DNA of 10,651 nucleotides from Methanobacteriota archaeon (GTDB lineage: Archaea > Halobacteriota > Methanocellia > Methanocellales > Methanocellaceae): positions 1 through 10,651 of the forward strand of contig JAEZKS010000141.1 in NCBI GenBank assembly GCA_023436075.1, written 5' to 3'. Each line of letters begins with the position of its first letter. Position 1 is the stretch's first letter. A program made the translations under genes and the position numbers. The notes under the pieces are model-generated. The model was given only the letters and a program-made list of their open reading frames with translations, did no database searches and had not been told where the DNA came from. Shown here piece by piece: positions 1 through 6,071 of the stretch.

Positions 1-104
1 GCCTCATATCATCCACTTTTTATCGGCACGCAAATAGCACTGTCACGGCACGGTATTGGATCAAAAAATTTTTGAACAATAAGTTTAATATGTTATGCAA
101 CTAA

Positions 105-113
105 CTATAAATA
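105..113 (+). promoter_or_regulatory. TATA box for first chagasin-like gene
   Basis: CTATAAATA lies about 33-41 nt before the ATG at 146, so transcription would begin around 130-138 and leave a very short leader. This promoter lies downstream of an earlier in-frame ATG at 95 and argues against using that start. A second AT-rich candidate (TTTAATAT, about 84-91) lies just upstream. The first 94 bases hold no gene I can support, only an AT-rich near-palindrome at 61-75. Confidence 0.5.
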
Positions 114-145
114 CTAACTGTACCGATGTACAAGCGGTAATCCCT

Positions 146-631
146 ATGGTTCGGAAATCGTTTGCGCTATTCGGCCTGGCGTTAGTCATTATCGCCGGCA
201 TGATCATGGTATCGGCCTGCACCGGCACCGGAACTCCGACAGCGGCTCCCTCGGCAACGCCCTCGGCTGTCCCGTCGGTGACTCCGACAGCACCTCCATC
301 GAACAATACGACTGTGACGATGGCCTCATACGGCCAGTCGGACAATAATACTACCGTGAGCGCTAAAAACGGCGAAACGTTCAAGATCTCCCTGGAAGAT
401 AACCCGTCCACCGGTTACGTCTGGAACGTCAGCGTAACTAGCGGTCTCACCATCGTCAACAACACGTACCTGCCACCTAATACCACCCTTGTCGGTGCGC
501 CCGGCATACGCGAATGGCAGGTTACGGTGAACGGTACGGGCACCCAGCAGTTCAGCGGCATCTACAAGCGCCCATTGGAGCCACTCATAGGCAACGAGAC
601 TACCTATCTGCTTAACGTGAAAATCGCATAG
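146..631 (+). CDS. Chagasin/I42-family protease inhibitor lipoprotein
   Basis: Predicted secreted inhibitor of papain-type cysteine proteases, about 161 aa. A hydrophobic signal (residues 6-22) ends in a lipobox VSAC with Cys25, so the protein is probably lipid-anchored on the outer face of the membrane. A Pro/Thr/Ser/Ala-rich linker (about 26-55) follows. The Ig-like inhibitor domain carries the loop-2 signature NPSTGYVW (86-93). The loop-4 position reads GAPG (117-120) instead of the usual GxGG, and the loop-6 position reads KRPLEP (141-146) where the family has RPW/RPF. The core fold is therefore intact, but two of the three protease-contact loops are imperfect. I chose ATG 146 over ATG 95 because a TATA box lies between them and because the signal peptide begins here. 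A paralogue follows 112 nt downstream. The family call is firm; inhibitory activity is inferred. Confidence 0.82.
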   Translation: MVRKSFALFGLALVIIAGMIMVSACTGTGTPTAAPSATPSAVPSVTPTAPPSNNTTVTMASYGQSDNNTTVSAKNGETFKISLEDNPSTGYVWNVSVTSGLTIVNNTYLPPNTTLVGAPGIREWQVTVNGTGTQQFSGIYKRPLEPLIGNETTYLLNVKIA

Positions 632-645
632 GCGCCAAATCATAC

Positions 646-657
646 ACTTTTTTTCTC
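646..657 (+). terminator. T-tract terminator after first chagasin gene
   Basis: A run of seven T (648-654) begins 17 nt after the stop codon and has no obvious hairpin before it. Archaeal RNA polymerase can terminate on such U tracts alone. A separate promoter for the next gene lies about 40 nt downstream, which fits. Confidence 0.4.
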
Positions 658-693
658 AAAACCGGCTGATATAACTGCGAACCGGTTCGTAGT

Positions 694-711
694 TTAAATA
701 ATAAATATATA
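694..711 (+). promoter_or_regulatory. TATA region for second chagasin-like gene
   Basis: An AT-only stretch (TTAAATAATAAATATATA) sits 24-50 nt before the candidate starts at 735 (GTG) and 744 (ATG). With a TATA-to-start distance of about 25 nt, the transcript would begin near 729-733. Confidence 0.55.
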
Positions 712-743
712 GTATTCAGGCCTATGATAAGCTCGTGAAAGCT

Positions 744-1124
744 ATGCGAGAGCGGCATCTGGCAGTCCTGACGATCGCCTTTGCATTGTTCGCGTGCGTC
801 GGCCTGGTCGCAGCCTATGCGTTCAGCGTCAAGGGCAGCACGAATATCTTCGACGAGCGGAACAATGCGCAGACCATAGCGATCAAGAACGGGGCGACCT
901 TCAAGGTCGTGCTGGATGAGAACCCGGCCAATGGGTACTCATGGAACATCTCTGTGACTTCCGGGCTGACTATCGTAAACGATGCTTACACCTCGCCGGA
1001 CAACGGCCTCGCAGACGCCGGTGGCCAGCATACATGGGAGGTTAAGGCCACCGGCACCGGCGATCAGCAGTTCACCGGCACCTGCAGCGAGGGCACTTAC
1101 CGCCTCAGCATTACGATTGAATAA
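744..1124 (+). CDS. Second chagasin/I42-like secreted protein (paralogue)
   Basis: About 126 aa from ATG 744. GTG 735 is the alternative start, adding Met-Lys-Ala. I prefer ATG because GTGA (735-738) is then placed as a weak Shine-Dalgarno. An N-terminal hydrophobic helix acts as signal or membrane anchor, with no convincing lipobox. The inhibitor domain holds NPANGYSW, followed by a segment nearly identical to the upstream gene (SVTSGLTIVN), which points to tandem duplication. Loop 4 reads DAGGQHTW and keeps the GG pair that the first copy lost. The C-terminal RPW-type loop is missing: the chain runs through FTGTCSEGTYRL directly into the last strand. The Pro/Thr linker of copy 1 is also missing. 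The two paralogues thus keep complementary subsets of the canonical loops. Activity on proteases is uncertain. Confidence 0.75.
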   Translation: MRERHLAVLTIAFALFACVGLVAAYAFSVKGSTNIFDERNNAQTIAIKNGATFKVVLDENPANGYSWNISVTSGLTIVNDAYTSPDNGLADAGGQHTWEVKATGTGDQQFTGTCSEGTYRLSITIE

Positions 1125-1156
1125 ACATCCTTCCGAGCCATAGCAAATACACCACG

Positions 1157-1233
1157 GACACAACGGACATAATGTATACCATGGAGCTGTTTCAGGACAG
1201 GCTCATGATTGGCACTATGGCGTCCGTTGTGTC
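1157..1233. repeat. 12-bp inverted repeat with 53-nt spacer between convergent genes
   Basis: GACACAACGGAC at 1157-1168 is perfectly complementary to GTCCGTTGTGTC at 1222-1233. The second arm is followed by AAAATTTTA. It lies between the ends of the plus-strand chagasin gene and the minus-strand membrane gene, so it could be a bidirectional transcription end with an unusually long loop, or the relic of a small element. No coding sequence is visible inside. Confidence 0.4.
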
Positions 1234-1248
1234 AAAATTTTACCTGAA

Positions 1249-1811
1249 CTAACCCGTCTCCGTGGTATCCTTTATGCCAGTCGTGTCTTCTGTGAACTTT
1301 TTCTTCAGCTCGAAGTACTTGATCGTCACGTAAGCGCGGCGGGCGACTATCATGCCAAGCGCCATGGCCAGTGCCATCGCCGACAGGTCGTTGAGGCTGA
1401 TGATGCCCAGGTCCCCGGCGACGCCTTTGCCGAACAATCGAAGGCCCAACACCAGAATCCAGATAGTCACGGCTATCAGCGAACCCTTCAGCAATATTCG
1501 ACCCTGGCCGTCGGCTGTCACTTTCATGCGAGAGCCGATGACGATGCCGATGGGGCAGCCGATGGCGAAGCCGGCGACAGAGAACAGGATCGTGTTCAGT
1601 CCGTTGTAGTCGGCGGCTAAGGTCGCAGCAGTGATAGGGATCAGGATGATCGCCGGCGGGACCCATATGGTCCAGAGCCGGACTCTGCGGGTCCTGAGCT
1701 GCAGCAGGATGATGATAATCGCGATCAGGAAGAATAATTCTAGGGCATCTGGCCGCCCTTGAACGAGTCGCTGCCGAAAGCCGTAGCGTTGATGGTCCAG
1801 TCCGTGGTCAT
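1249..1811 (-). pseudogene. CcdC/DUF1453-like membrane protein, split by a 1-nt frameshift
   Basis: Reading the minus strand from ATG 1811 gives MTTDWTINATAFGSDSFKGG and then a TAG just after residue 23 (codon CCC, 1745-1743). One extra C in that CCC run restores a continuous 187-residue frame down to 1249. The restored protein has about five membrane segments, the first (LELFFLIAIIIILLQLR) right after the break. They are joined by a basic loop (RTRRVR), a SRMKV element, a GRILLKGS strand, and a last helix containing GMIVARR before a charged cytoplasmic tail. This layout resembles the CcdC/DUF1453 family of small membrane proteins; that assignment rests on motif likeness only. As written, only fragments would be made, for example 92 aa from ATG 1527, which lacks the first three helices. 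A TATA box 27 nt before ATG 1811 supports that start as leaderless. It could be a true pseudogene or a sequencing error. Confidence 0.6.
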
Positions 1812-1833
1812 CGTCGGTCCATATGTCCTTCCC

Positions 1834-1842
1834 GTATTTAAC
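1834..1842 (-). promoter_or_regulatory. TATA box for the CcdC-like gene (minus strand)
   Basis: On the minus strand, GTTAAATAC lies about 27 nt upstream of ATG 1811, the distance expected for a leaderless archaeal message. The 125-nt gap between this gene and thiI also holds AT-rich candidates for the opposite direction (1865-1875 and 1896-1904), so it is a divergent promoter region. Confidence 0.5.
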
Positions 1843-1936
1843 CTTCGCGTCGACCGGAAGGCAGGTTTTTAATAAGGGAAGTGCTCATGAAAAGAGATAA
1901 TATCGTGAGAATATGCCGGACTGTCAGGTGTGAGAT

Positions 1937-3109
1937 ATGAATTTCGGAGTCGTCATTGTGAGATACGGAGAGGTCGCCATCAAGAGCGAGCAGATCCGCC
2001 GCAAATACGAGGATATGCTCGTCGGCAACCTCGAGGCCATGCTCCGGCAGGACGGCGTTGCATTCGATGGCATTTTCCGTGAGCGCGGCAGGATTTTCGT
2101 GAGCACGAAGGACCCGGCGGCGCCCGCATCGACGAGCAAAGTGTTCGGAGTGGTGTCATGCAGTCCCGCCGTGGTCGCCGGCCCGACCATCGACGACGCA
2201 TGCGCCGTCGCTGCGGAGATCGGCAGAGAGGTCATCGGCGAAGGTCAGTCTTTCGCCATCGTGCCCCGGCGCTCGGTCAAGGACGAGTCATTCACCTCGC
2301 AGGACCTGGGGCGCCTGTGCGGCGACGCAGTATTCAACGCGGTGATCGACCGTCATCCGCGGGTAGACCTCAAGAACCCGGACCATGCCATCCACGTCGA
2401 GCTTCGGGAGAAGCAGTCCTACGTGTTCACGGAGGTCGTGAAGGGCGTCGGAGGCATGCCGCTGGGCAGCCAGGGCAGGATGGTCGCGCTGATCTCCGGC
2501 GGCATCGACTCGCCGGTCGCGGCCTGGCTCATGATGAAGCGCGGCTGCGAGATCATTCCGCTGTACATGGATAATACGCCATACCTCGGCGAAGATGCGA
2601 AGGAGAAGACTCTGGACATCGTGAGGAAGCTCCACGAATGGGCTCCGGACCGCCCGATGAAGATGTACACTGCCCCCCACGGCAGGAACCTCGAAGCCTT
2701 CATCGAGAAAGGCAACAAGAAGTACACCTGTGTCTTCTGCAAGCACCTGATGTACAAGGTGGCGACGGCAATAGCACAGCGAGAGGGCGCGCACGGCATC
2801 ATTACCGGATCGTCGCTGGGACAGGTCGCATCCCAGACCTCCGAGAACATGCTGGCGGAAGCCTATGACGTCTGTTTCCCGGTCTACCATCCGCTGATCG
2901 GCATGGACAAGGAGGAAATCATGACTGTCGCGAGAAAGATCGGCACCTATGACATCTCCATCCGGAAAGCGGGTGGATGCCAGGCCGTGCCCCGTTACCC
3001 GTCCATCCACGGCCGCGTCGGCGAGGTCGTCCGCATGGAGAACGAGCAGTTCGATTTCGACGAGCTGGTGCGATACGAAGTCGAAAATACGAAAATTGTA
3101 GAAATCTAA
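1937..3109 (+). CDS. thiI: tRNA 4-thiouridine synthetase ThiI
   Basis: Makes 4-thiouridine in tRNA (position 8) by adenylating the uracil and transferring sulfur. The 390 residues comprise an N-terminal ferredoxin-like region, a THUMP RNA-binding domain (about 60-165) and a PP-loop ATPase with SGGIDSP at 187-193. The rhodanese domain of the E. coli enzyme is absent, as is usual in archaea. Cysteines 265 and 268 form a YTCVFC motif, and Cys348 lies in AGGCQAVPRYPS. From memory, these match the residues reported to bind an Fe-S cluster in Methanococcus maripaludis ThiI, which suggests a cluster-dependent sulfur transfer rather than a persulfide relay through a rhodanese cysteine. The ATG is preceded by GGTG (1927-1930) at good spacing, and a weak TATA (1896-1904) lies upstream. 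The gene ends 14 nt from the convergent unknown gene. Confidence 0.95.
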   Translation: MNFGVVIVRYGEVAIKSEQIRRKYEDMLVGNLEAMLRQDGVAFDGIFRERGRIFVSTKDPAAPASTSKVFGVVSCSPAVVAGPTIDDACAVAAEIGREVIGEGQSFAIVPRRSVKDESFTSQDLGRLCGDAVFNAVIDRHPRVDLKNPDHAIHVELREKQSYVFTEVVKGVGGMPLGSQGRMVALISGGIDSPVAAWLMMKRGCEIIPLYMDNTPYLGEDAKEKTLDIVRKLHEWAPDRPMKMYTAPHGRNLEAFIEKGNKKYTCVFCKHLMYKVATAIAQREGAHGIITGSSLGQVASQTSENMLAEAYDVCFPVYHPLIGMDKEEIMTVARKIGTYDISIRKAGGCQAVPRYPSIHGRVGEVVRMENEQFDFDELVRYEVENTKIVEI

Positions 3110-3123
3110 AAATTCACTGGCCG

Positions 3124-3555
3124 TCATGCCGACGCATGGCACTTCCGGTCCGATTGGATTTCCCACTTGATCTCGGCCACCAGGTACCGGCGAATCGCCG
3201 TAATCAAGTCGATGCGGTCCAGGATGTGTTCCCATACGAAGTTGTCCTCGATGCTCTCTGCGAGCGTCTCGATCTCCTGCAGCTTTTGCAGTACCTCGTC
3301 GAGTTCAGCCAACGCCTGACCCCTGTCGATCTGCCCTTGCTCGGACATGATCTCCATAACCGTCCTCTCCATGCGGTCGATGCCGATCCTGATGCGCTGG
3401 TACTCTGGCTTCTCCATCTCCGTGAGGACGTACGCCTCGTATGCGGGCATTGTCCCTGTATCGTCTTCGAACATATTTGTGCGACCGGCCACGGTGCATG
3501 ACTCTTTCGCCGTGGTGGTCAGTCCTCCTTTTTGTACAACCTCGAATATTGGCAT
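3124..3555 (-). CDS. Unknown helical, charged protein
   Basis: Product of 143 aa that I do not recognise. It has no signal peptide or membrane segment. Residues about 45-130 are strongly helical and charged, with heptad-like stretches around ALAELDEVLQKLQEIETLAE (81-100), suggesting a coiled coil or helical bundle and perhaps dimerisation. The N-terminal 35 residues are polar and may be disordered. ATG 3555 lies about 20 nt from an AT-rich box at 3571-3580, which suits a leaderless message. Met28 (3474) and Met36 are alternative starts. A perfect Shine-Dalgarno-like AAGGAGGA falls inside the frame (3530-3523) with no start codon at proper spacing. TTGTACAA palindromes flank the promoter and start, suggesting a dedicated regulator. 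It converges on thiI; no functional link is implied. Confidence 0.6.
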   Translation of the reverse strand: MPIFEVVQKGGLTTTAKESCTVAGRTNMFEDDTGTMPAYEAYVLTEMEKPEYQRIRIGIDRMERTVMEIMSEQGQIDRGQALAELDEVLQKLQEIETLAESIEDNFVWEHILDRIDLITAIRRYLVAEIKWEIQSDRKCHASA

Positions 3556-3589
3556 CTATATATTATATTGTATATATTTTCTTGTACAA
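3532..3589 (-). promoter_or_regulatory. Promoter flanked by paired TTGTACAA operators
   Basis: The palindrome TTGTACAA occurs at 3532-3539 and again at 3582-3589 (as CTTGTACAAG), exactly 50 bp apart, about five helical turns. Between them are the minus-strand AT box (3571-3580) and the ATG at 3555. The arrangement resembles two operator sites for one dimeric regulator that could loop or block the promoter. The regulator is not identified; the winged-helix protein encoded at 3745-4039 is the nearest candidate. Confidence 0.4.
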
Positions 3590-3699
3590 GTACATGAAGG
3601 GCCGCTTTTTGCGTGATGTCGATGGCGAATCGTGATGATGGGCATATGTCGGTTCAGTCTGGCCCGGTGCTGGTGGAGACGTGCTTAGCCTCGATCGAA

Positions 3700-3726
3700 A
3701 GACTTAACTATTGTTAAGTCTATATG
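3700..3726 (+). promoter_or_regulatory. Inverted-repeat operator abutting a TATA box
   Basis: AGACTTAAC (3700-3708) and GTTAAGTCT (3713-3721) are perfect inverted arms around the 4-nt spacer TATT. The right arm runs into CTATATGG, the likely TATA box for the winged-helix gene, so a bound dimer would cover the BRE/TATA and block TBP/TFB. Autorepression by the winged-helix product is the simplest inference. A GGAG ribosome site follows at 3732-3735. Confidence 0.5.
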
Positions 3727-3744
3727 GATTTGGAGAAACTTACC

Positions 3745-4039
3745 ATGAGGGATCGTTTTTGCCATTAATGGCCACGAATCAGTAAGCGTACCGACCTTAG
3801 ACAATTCTTCGAAACTCGAGCACCTTCCGCCATCGGCGAAGCTCGTCTTCAAAGTCCTCGAGACCAGCGGGCTGCTGACGCAGAAGGAAATTATCCAGCG
3901 GACATATCTCCCGCCACGGACCGTGCGCTACGCGATCAACAGACTGCGCAGCGAAAATGTGATCACGGAGCGTTTCTACTTCAAAGACGCGCGCCAGAGC
4001 CTCTATGGGCTTGACGTCCCGGGGGTGGCCGGCGGATAA
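3745..4039 (+). CDS. Small winged-helix DNA-binding protein, start unresolved (possible 1-nt indel)
   Basis: The frame from 3749 to the TAA at 4037-4039 encodes a clear winged helix-turn-helix: LPPSAKLVFKVLE, then TQKEIIQRTYLPPRTVRYAI (helix-turn-helix), NRLRSENVITERFYFKDAR (wing) and QSLYGL. Archaeal relatives are typically short single-domain proteins of about this size, resembling MarR/ArsR-type regulators. No ATG, GTG or TTG opens this frame before the domain. An ATG at 3745, with GGAG nine nt upstream, is in another frame and hits TAA after seven codons. Deleting one T from the T5 run at 3756-3760 joins them into a 97-aa protein. Alternatives are a rare ATT start at 3764 or a real loss of the start. 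Because the body is intact, I treat it as a gene rather than a clear pseudogene. The inverted repeat at its promoter suggests autoregulation. Confidence 0.7.
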
Positions 4040-4057
4040 CCCGGTTAAATCCCTCCG

Positions 4058-4067
4058 ACCTTTTTAG
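4058..4067 (+). terminator. T5 terminator after the winged-helix gene
   Basis: A run of five T (4061-4065) starts 21 nt after the stop codon. It is a weak, hairpin-less archaeal-type end signal. Confidence 0.3.
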
Positions 4068-4070
4068 TCT

Positions 4071-4178
4071 GATATAAGCACCAGTGACTCAAGCTGCCTC
4101 CTACAGACTGGTTTTGCTCGGGTAGACGGGCCGACCGCAAACGGCCCGAACCCTTTTCTTTCGTCTTCTTCTTCTTTC
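4071..4178 (+). ncRNA. Candidate small RNA ending in a hairpin and pyrimidine tract
   Basis: This gene-free stretch (4040-4304) contains a TATA-like GATATAAG (4071-4078). About 50 nt further on is a strong hairpin: outer GGGT (4120-4123)/ACCC (4150-4153) and inner CGGGCCG (4127-4133)/CGGCCCG (4142-4148), with an 8-nt loop. A T-rich tract (4154-4178, TTTTCTTTCGTCTTCTTCTT and onward) follows. The layout of promoter, short body and hairpin plus T tract fits a small RNA of about 70-80 nt. The hairpin could instead be a second terminator for the winged-helix gene. No known RNA family is recognised. Confidence 0.3.
4119..4165 (+). terminator. GC-rich hairpin with T-rich tail
   Basis: The seven-pair stem CGGGCCG/CGGCCCG is extended by GGGT/ACCC across a small internal loop and followed directly by TTTTCTTTC. 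This is the strongest terminator-like structure in the gap, whichever transcript it serves. Confidence 0.5.
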
Positions 4179-4199
4179 ACTGATAGAACAACAATTTCA

Positions 4200-4207
4200 G
4201 TATATTT
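4200..4207 (+). promoter_or_regulatory. Possible TATA box for the membrane-anchored unknown gene
   Basis: GTATATTT would place transcription start near 4228, giving a leader of about 75 nt before ATG 4305. That leader contains a T7 run (4244-4250). The call is weak; no better box lies close to the start. Confidence 0.25.
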
Positions 4208-4304
4208 CCAGCAATAATGGCCATAAGCTCAGCTTTAAAGTAGTTTTTTTACTTTTCGTTTCTTGACCAATCATGGAAAGAAGTGTTATCGTTCAGGAGA
4301 TCTA

Positions 4305-4940
4305 ATGGACAAAGAACTCCTTCGCCTGGGACTCTGGGCTGTCGTCGCAGGAATCATTGGCGTCGTGGTCGTAGCTGTAGTCGCTAATTATGTGCTGGCC
4401 AAGAATGCCACAGGATGCTACCTGCCACAGGATAACTACATCGCGATCAAGCATGAGGTCAGCACTCTGGCCGAAGCCATCGATAACCATAGCGTGAACC
4501 CCTACCTTTACATCCTCAACAGCAACCTGAAACAGGATAATATTGACGCATCTTACTTTCCGGTGATCAATGATACCCTCAAGGTCATATTAATAGACAG
4601 TGAGAGCTATGGAGATGATAGACGCCACGGCATTGACGCGGATACTATCGGCTTTTATGCGTTGCCCGAGACGCTGGGTAGCCTCACCATCTCCAGGGTC
4701 GATCGTGCCGGAAGCGCCTCGATCACATACGACGATAACCGTATCGAAATAAGCCCGGGTGAAACATGGACTGATGTCGTCACTCGACTGATCCCCGTCC
4801 GGGACAACGACAGGACGATCCTGATCAATGTCACAGTTATTGACCGCATCACGAACATGGGCATGGCCCAGAAATGGGATGCATCGGACGAGCGCTCCAG
4901 TATGGCTGCTGATGTGCCCATATTGCCGGTTTTCTATTGA
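4305..4940 (+). CDS. Membrane-anchored exported protein of unknown function
   Basis: Product of 211 aa that I do not recognise. ATG 4305 is chosen because AGGAGA (4295-4300) sits five nt upstream; an in-frame TTG at 4263 has no such support. After a short charged N-terminus comes one strong membrane helix (WAVVAGIIGVVVVAVVANYV). The remaining 175 or so residues should lie outside the cell. The C-terminal half looks like a beta-sandwich: alternating strands such as GSLTISRVDRAGSASITYDD, then ISPGETWTDVVTRLIPV, then TILINVTVIDR. It could be an Ig-like or pilin-type accessory domain, but there is no class III (pilin/archaellin) signal peptide motif. It stands alone between a small-RNA-like element and the methyltransferase gene. 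Confidence 0.65.
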   Translation: MDKELLRLGLWAVVAGIIGVVVVAVVANYVLAKNATGCYLPQDNYIAIKHEVSTLAEAIDNHSVNPYLYILNSNLKQDNIDASYFPVINDTLKVILIDSESYGDDRRHGIDADTIGFYALPETLGSLTISRVDRAGSASITYDDNRIEISPGETWTDVVTRLIPVRDNDRTILINVTVIDRITNMGMAQKWDASDERSSMAADVPILPVFY

Positions 4941-5024
4941 TAATGTCGGTAATCCGAGGAAAAACTTGCCCGCAGATCTCAAATTGAGCATAATCATGGC
5001 AAAAAAGAGCCTGCTCCTATAACC

Positions 5025-5032
5025 ATTTATAA
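5025..5032 (+). promoter_or_regulatory. TATA box for the first methyltransferase
   Basis: ATTTATAA lies 34-41 nt before ATG 5066 and puts the transcript start near 5053-5056, giving a leader of about 10 nt. A second box, CCTATAAC (5016-5023), precedes it. Confidence 0.45.
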
Positions 5033-5065
5033 CGCCAGCGACGATGGGCTCTCAGAGTGATCAGC

Positions 5066-5884
5066 ATGGATAGCGAAACTACATTAAACGGTGATTACTG
5101 GGGCGCGATCGCGGACGATGGGTCCGAAGTCGTATTCCCGAGCCCGGCCAACCTTCCGGAATGGCGGAGCGAGATCGCAGCGTGGACCGGGGATACCGAT
5201 ACTGTGCTGGAGATCGGGCCAGGCAAGGCCGAGCTGGCGGCCAGCATCATAACAGCCCGGCCCAGCCTGGCGAAATACTATGTCGTAGATATTTCGCAAG
5301 ACATACTCGAGGCCGCCCGGCGGAAACTCGGGCATCTGGAGGGCACGACAGCCGCTCAGTACGTGCAGGCGGACCTGAATGATCCCGGAGCGCTTTCCGG
5401 CATCGTGCCCGGCTCGGTCGAGCGCGCGCTCATGGTCAACGTGATCGGCTACCTGAACCTTCCCGTGGCGATTCCAGCCCTGGGGCGCATTCTCAAGCCT
5501 GGCGGCCAGCTGCGGTTCACGATGATCGACTATGACTTCTTCACGAAATCCGAGGACTATGACCCGGCCATCGACCGCCACTACGTGCGAGGGCGGAATC
5601 GGCAGGAAGTAGCCGGGCTGCGGCCAGTAGGCTACACGGTCGCCGACAACGGACACCTGGTTCCCTATTACGGGTTCCGTCGGGCCTATACCGTTGACGA
5701 GATCAGGGATCGCTTTACAGCGCGCGGGTTTACCGTCGATCAGGCTAAAATCGTCCTTCTACCGAAGGACGTATGGCGGAAGTTCCAGTCCGCACAGCAG
5801 CGCCAGCCCAACCCTCGGGAAGAGCAGGCAGTCGAGCAGCTGGGCGGACGTCCGACATGGGATATCATCGTCCGGAAAAAGTAG
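5066..5884 (+). CDS. Class I SAM-dependent methyltransferase
   Basis: Product of 272 aa with a Rossmann-type methyltransferase core. Motif I is VLEIGPGKAE (47-56). The acidic ribose-binding residue is Asp75 at the end of strand 2 (YYVVDIS). An adenine-contacting Asp in QADLND lies near 103, and the post-motif ILKPGGQLR (142-150) precedes strand 5. The C-terminal third is family-specific (YVRGRNRQEVAG, YGFRRAYTVDEI) and does not reveal the substrate. ATG 5066 is chosen over GTG 5057 because GTGATC (5057-5062) complements the 16S tail, though its spacing is short and GTG remains possible. The gene has its own promoter and terminator, so it is probably monocistronic and not part of the downstream NifH operon. 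Small-molecule, lipid or protein methylation are all possible. Confidence 0.85.
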   Translation: MDSETTLNGDYWGAIADDGSEVVFPSPANLPEWRSEIAAWTGDTDTVLEIGPGKAELAASIITARPSLAKYYVVDISQDILEAARRKLGHLEGTTAAQYVQADLNDPGALSGIVPGSVERALMVNVIGYLNLPVAIPALGRILKPGGQLRFTMIDYDFFTKSEDYDPAIDRHYVRGRNRQEVAGLRPVGYTVADNGHLVPYYGFRRAYTVDEIRDRFTARGFTVDQAKIVLLPKDVWRKFQSAQQRQPNPREEQAVEQLGGRPTWDIIVRKK

Positions 5885-5927
5885 CCGGTTTCGCCGGTTG
5901 GGCATTCCTGAGGTTTCGATATTAAGC

Positions 5928-5955
5928 CAGGATATTTCATATCCTGCTTTTTCTT
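5928..5955 (+). terminator. Hairpin terminator after the methyltransferase
   Basis: CAGGATAT (5928-5935) and ATATCCTG (5939-5946) form an eight-pair stem with a TTC loop, followed by CTTTTTCTT. This is a bacterial-style intrinsic terminator shape and separates the methyltransferase from the NifH operon. The rest of the 5885-6112 gap holds only the operon promoter. Confidence 0.65.
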
Positions 5956-6071
5956 ATCGAGCCACTGTTTATACACCACATGCATTTTTTAGTTTTAGAA
6001 TATTACCGCCGATTTTTGCCGCATAACCGACGAAAACTGTAGCACCCGGCTAATTATTGCTTATTTGACAG

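Noticed and set aside
61..75. AT-rich near-palindrome TCAAAAAATTTTTGA
   Set aside because: A and T runs form such symmetry easily, and no link to a promoter or gene end can be shown at the window edge.
95..145. Earlier ATG for the first chagasin-like gene
   Set aside because: The best TATA box lies downstream of this ATG, and the added 17 residues precede an otherwise normal signal peptide.
225..300. Repetitive stretch encoding a Pro/Thr/Ser-rich segment
   Set aside because: It is ordinary low-complexity linker coding, not a tandem repeat or CRISPR-like element.
1232..1666. A 144-codon minus-strand frame over the membrane gene
   Set aside because: Its translation is rich in Arg, His and Pro with no fold signal, while the overlapping frame encodes clean membrane helices. 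It is a shadow frame.
1743..1748. Programmed -1 frameshift site in the membrane gene
   Set aside because: The bases around CCC do not fit the X-XXY-YYZ slippery pattern, and no stimulatory stem-loop is apparent downstream. An indel is simpler.
2288..3235. A long 315-codon minus-strand open frame across thiI
   Set aside because: It is antisense to a well-conserved ThiI in GC-rich codons, carries no recognisable motif, and runs into the convergent gene region.
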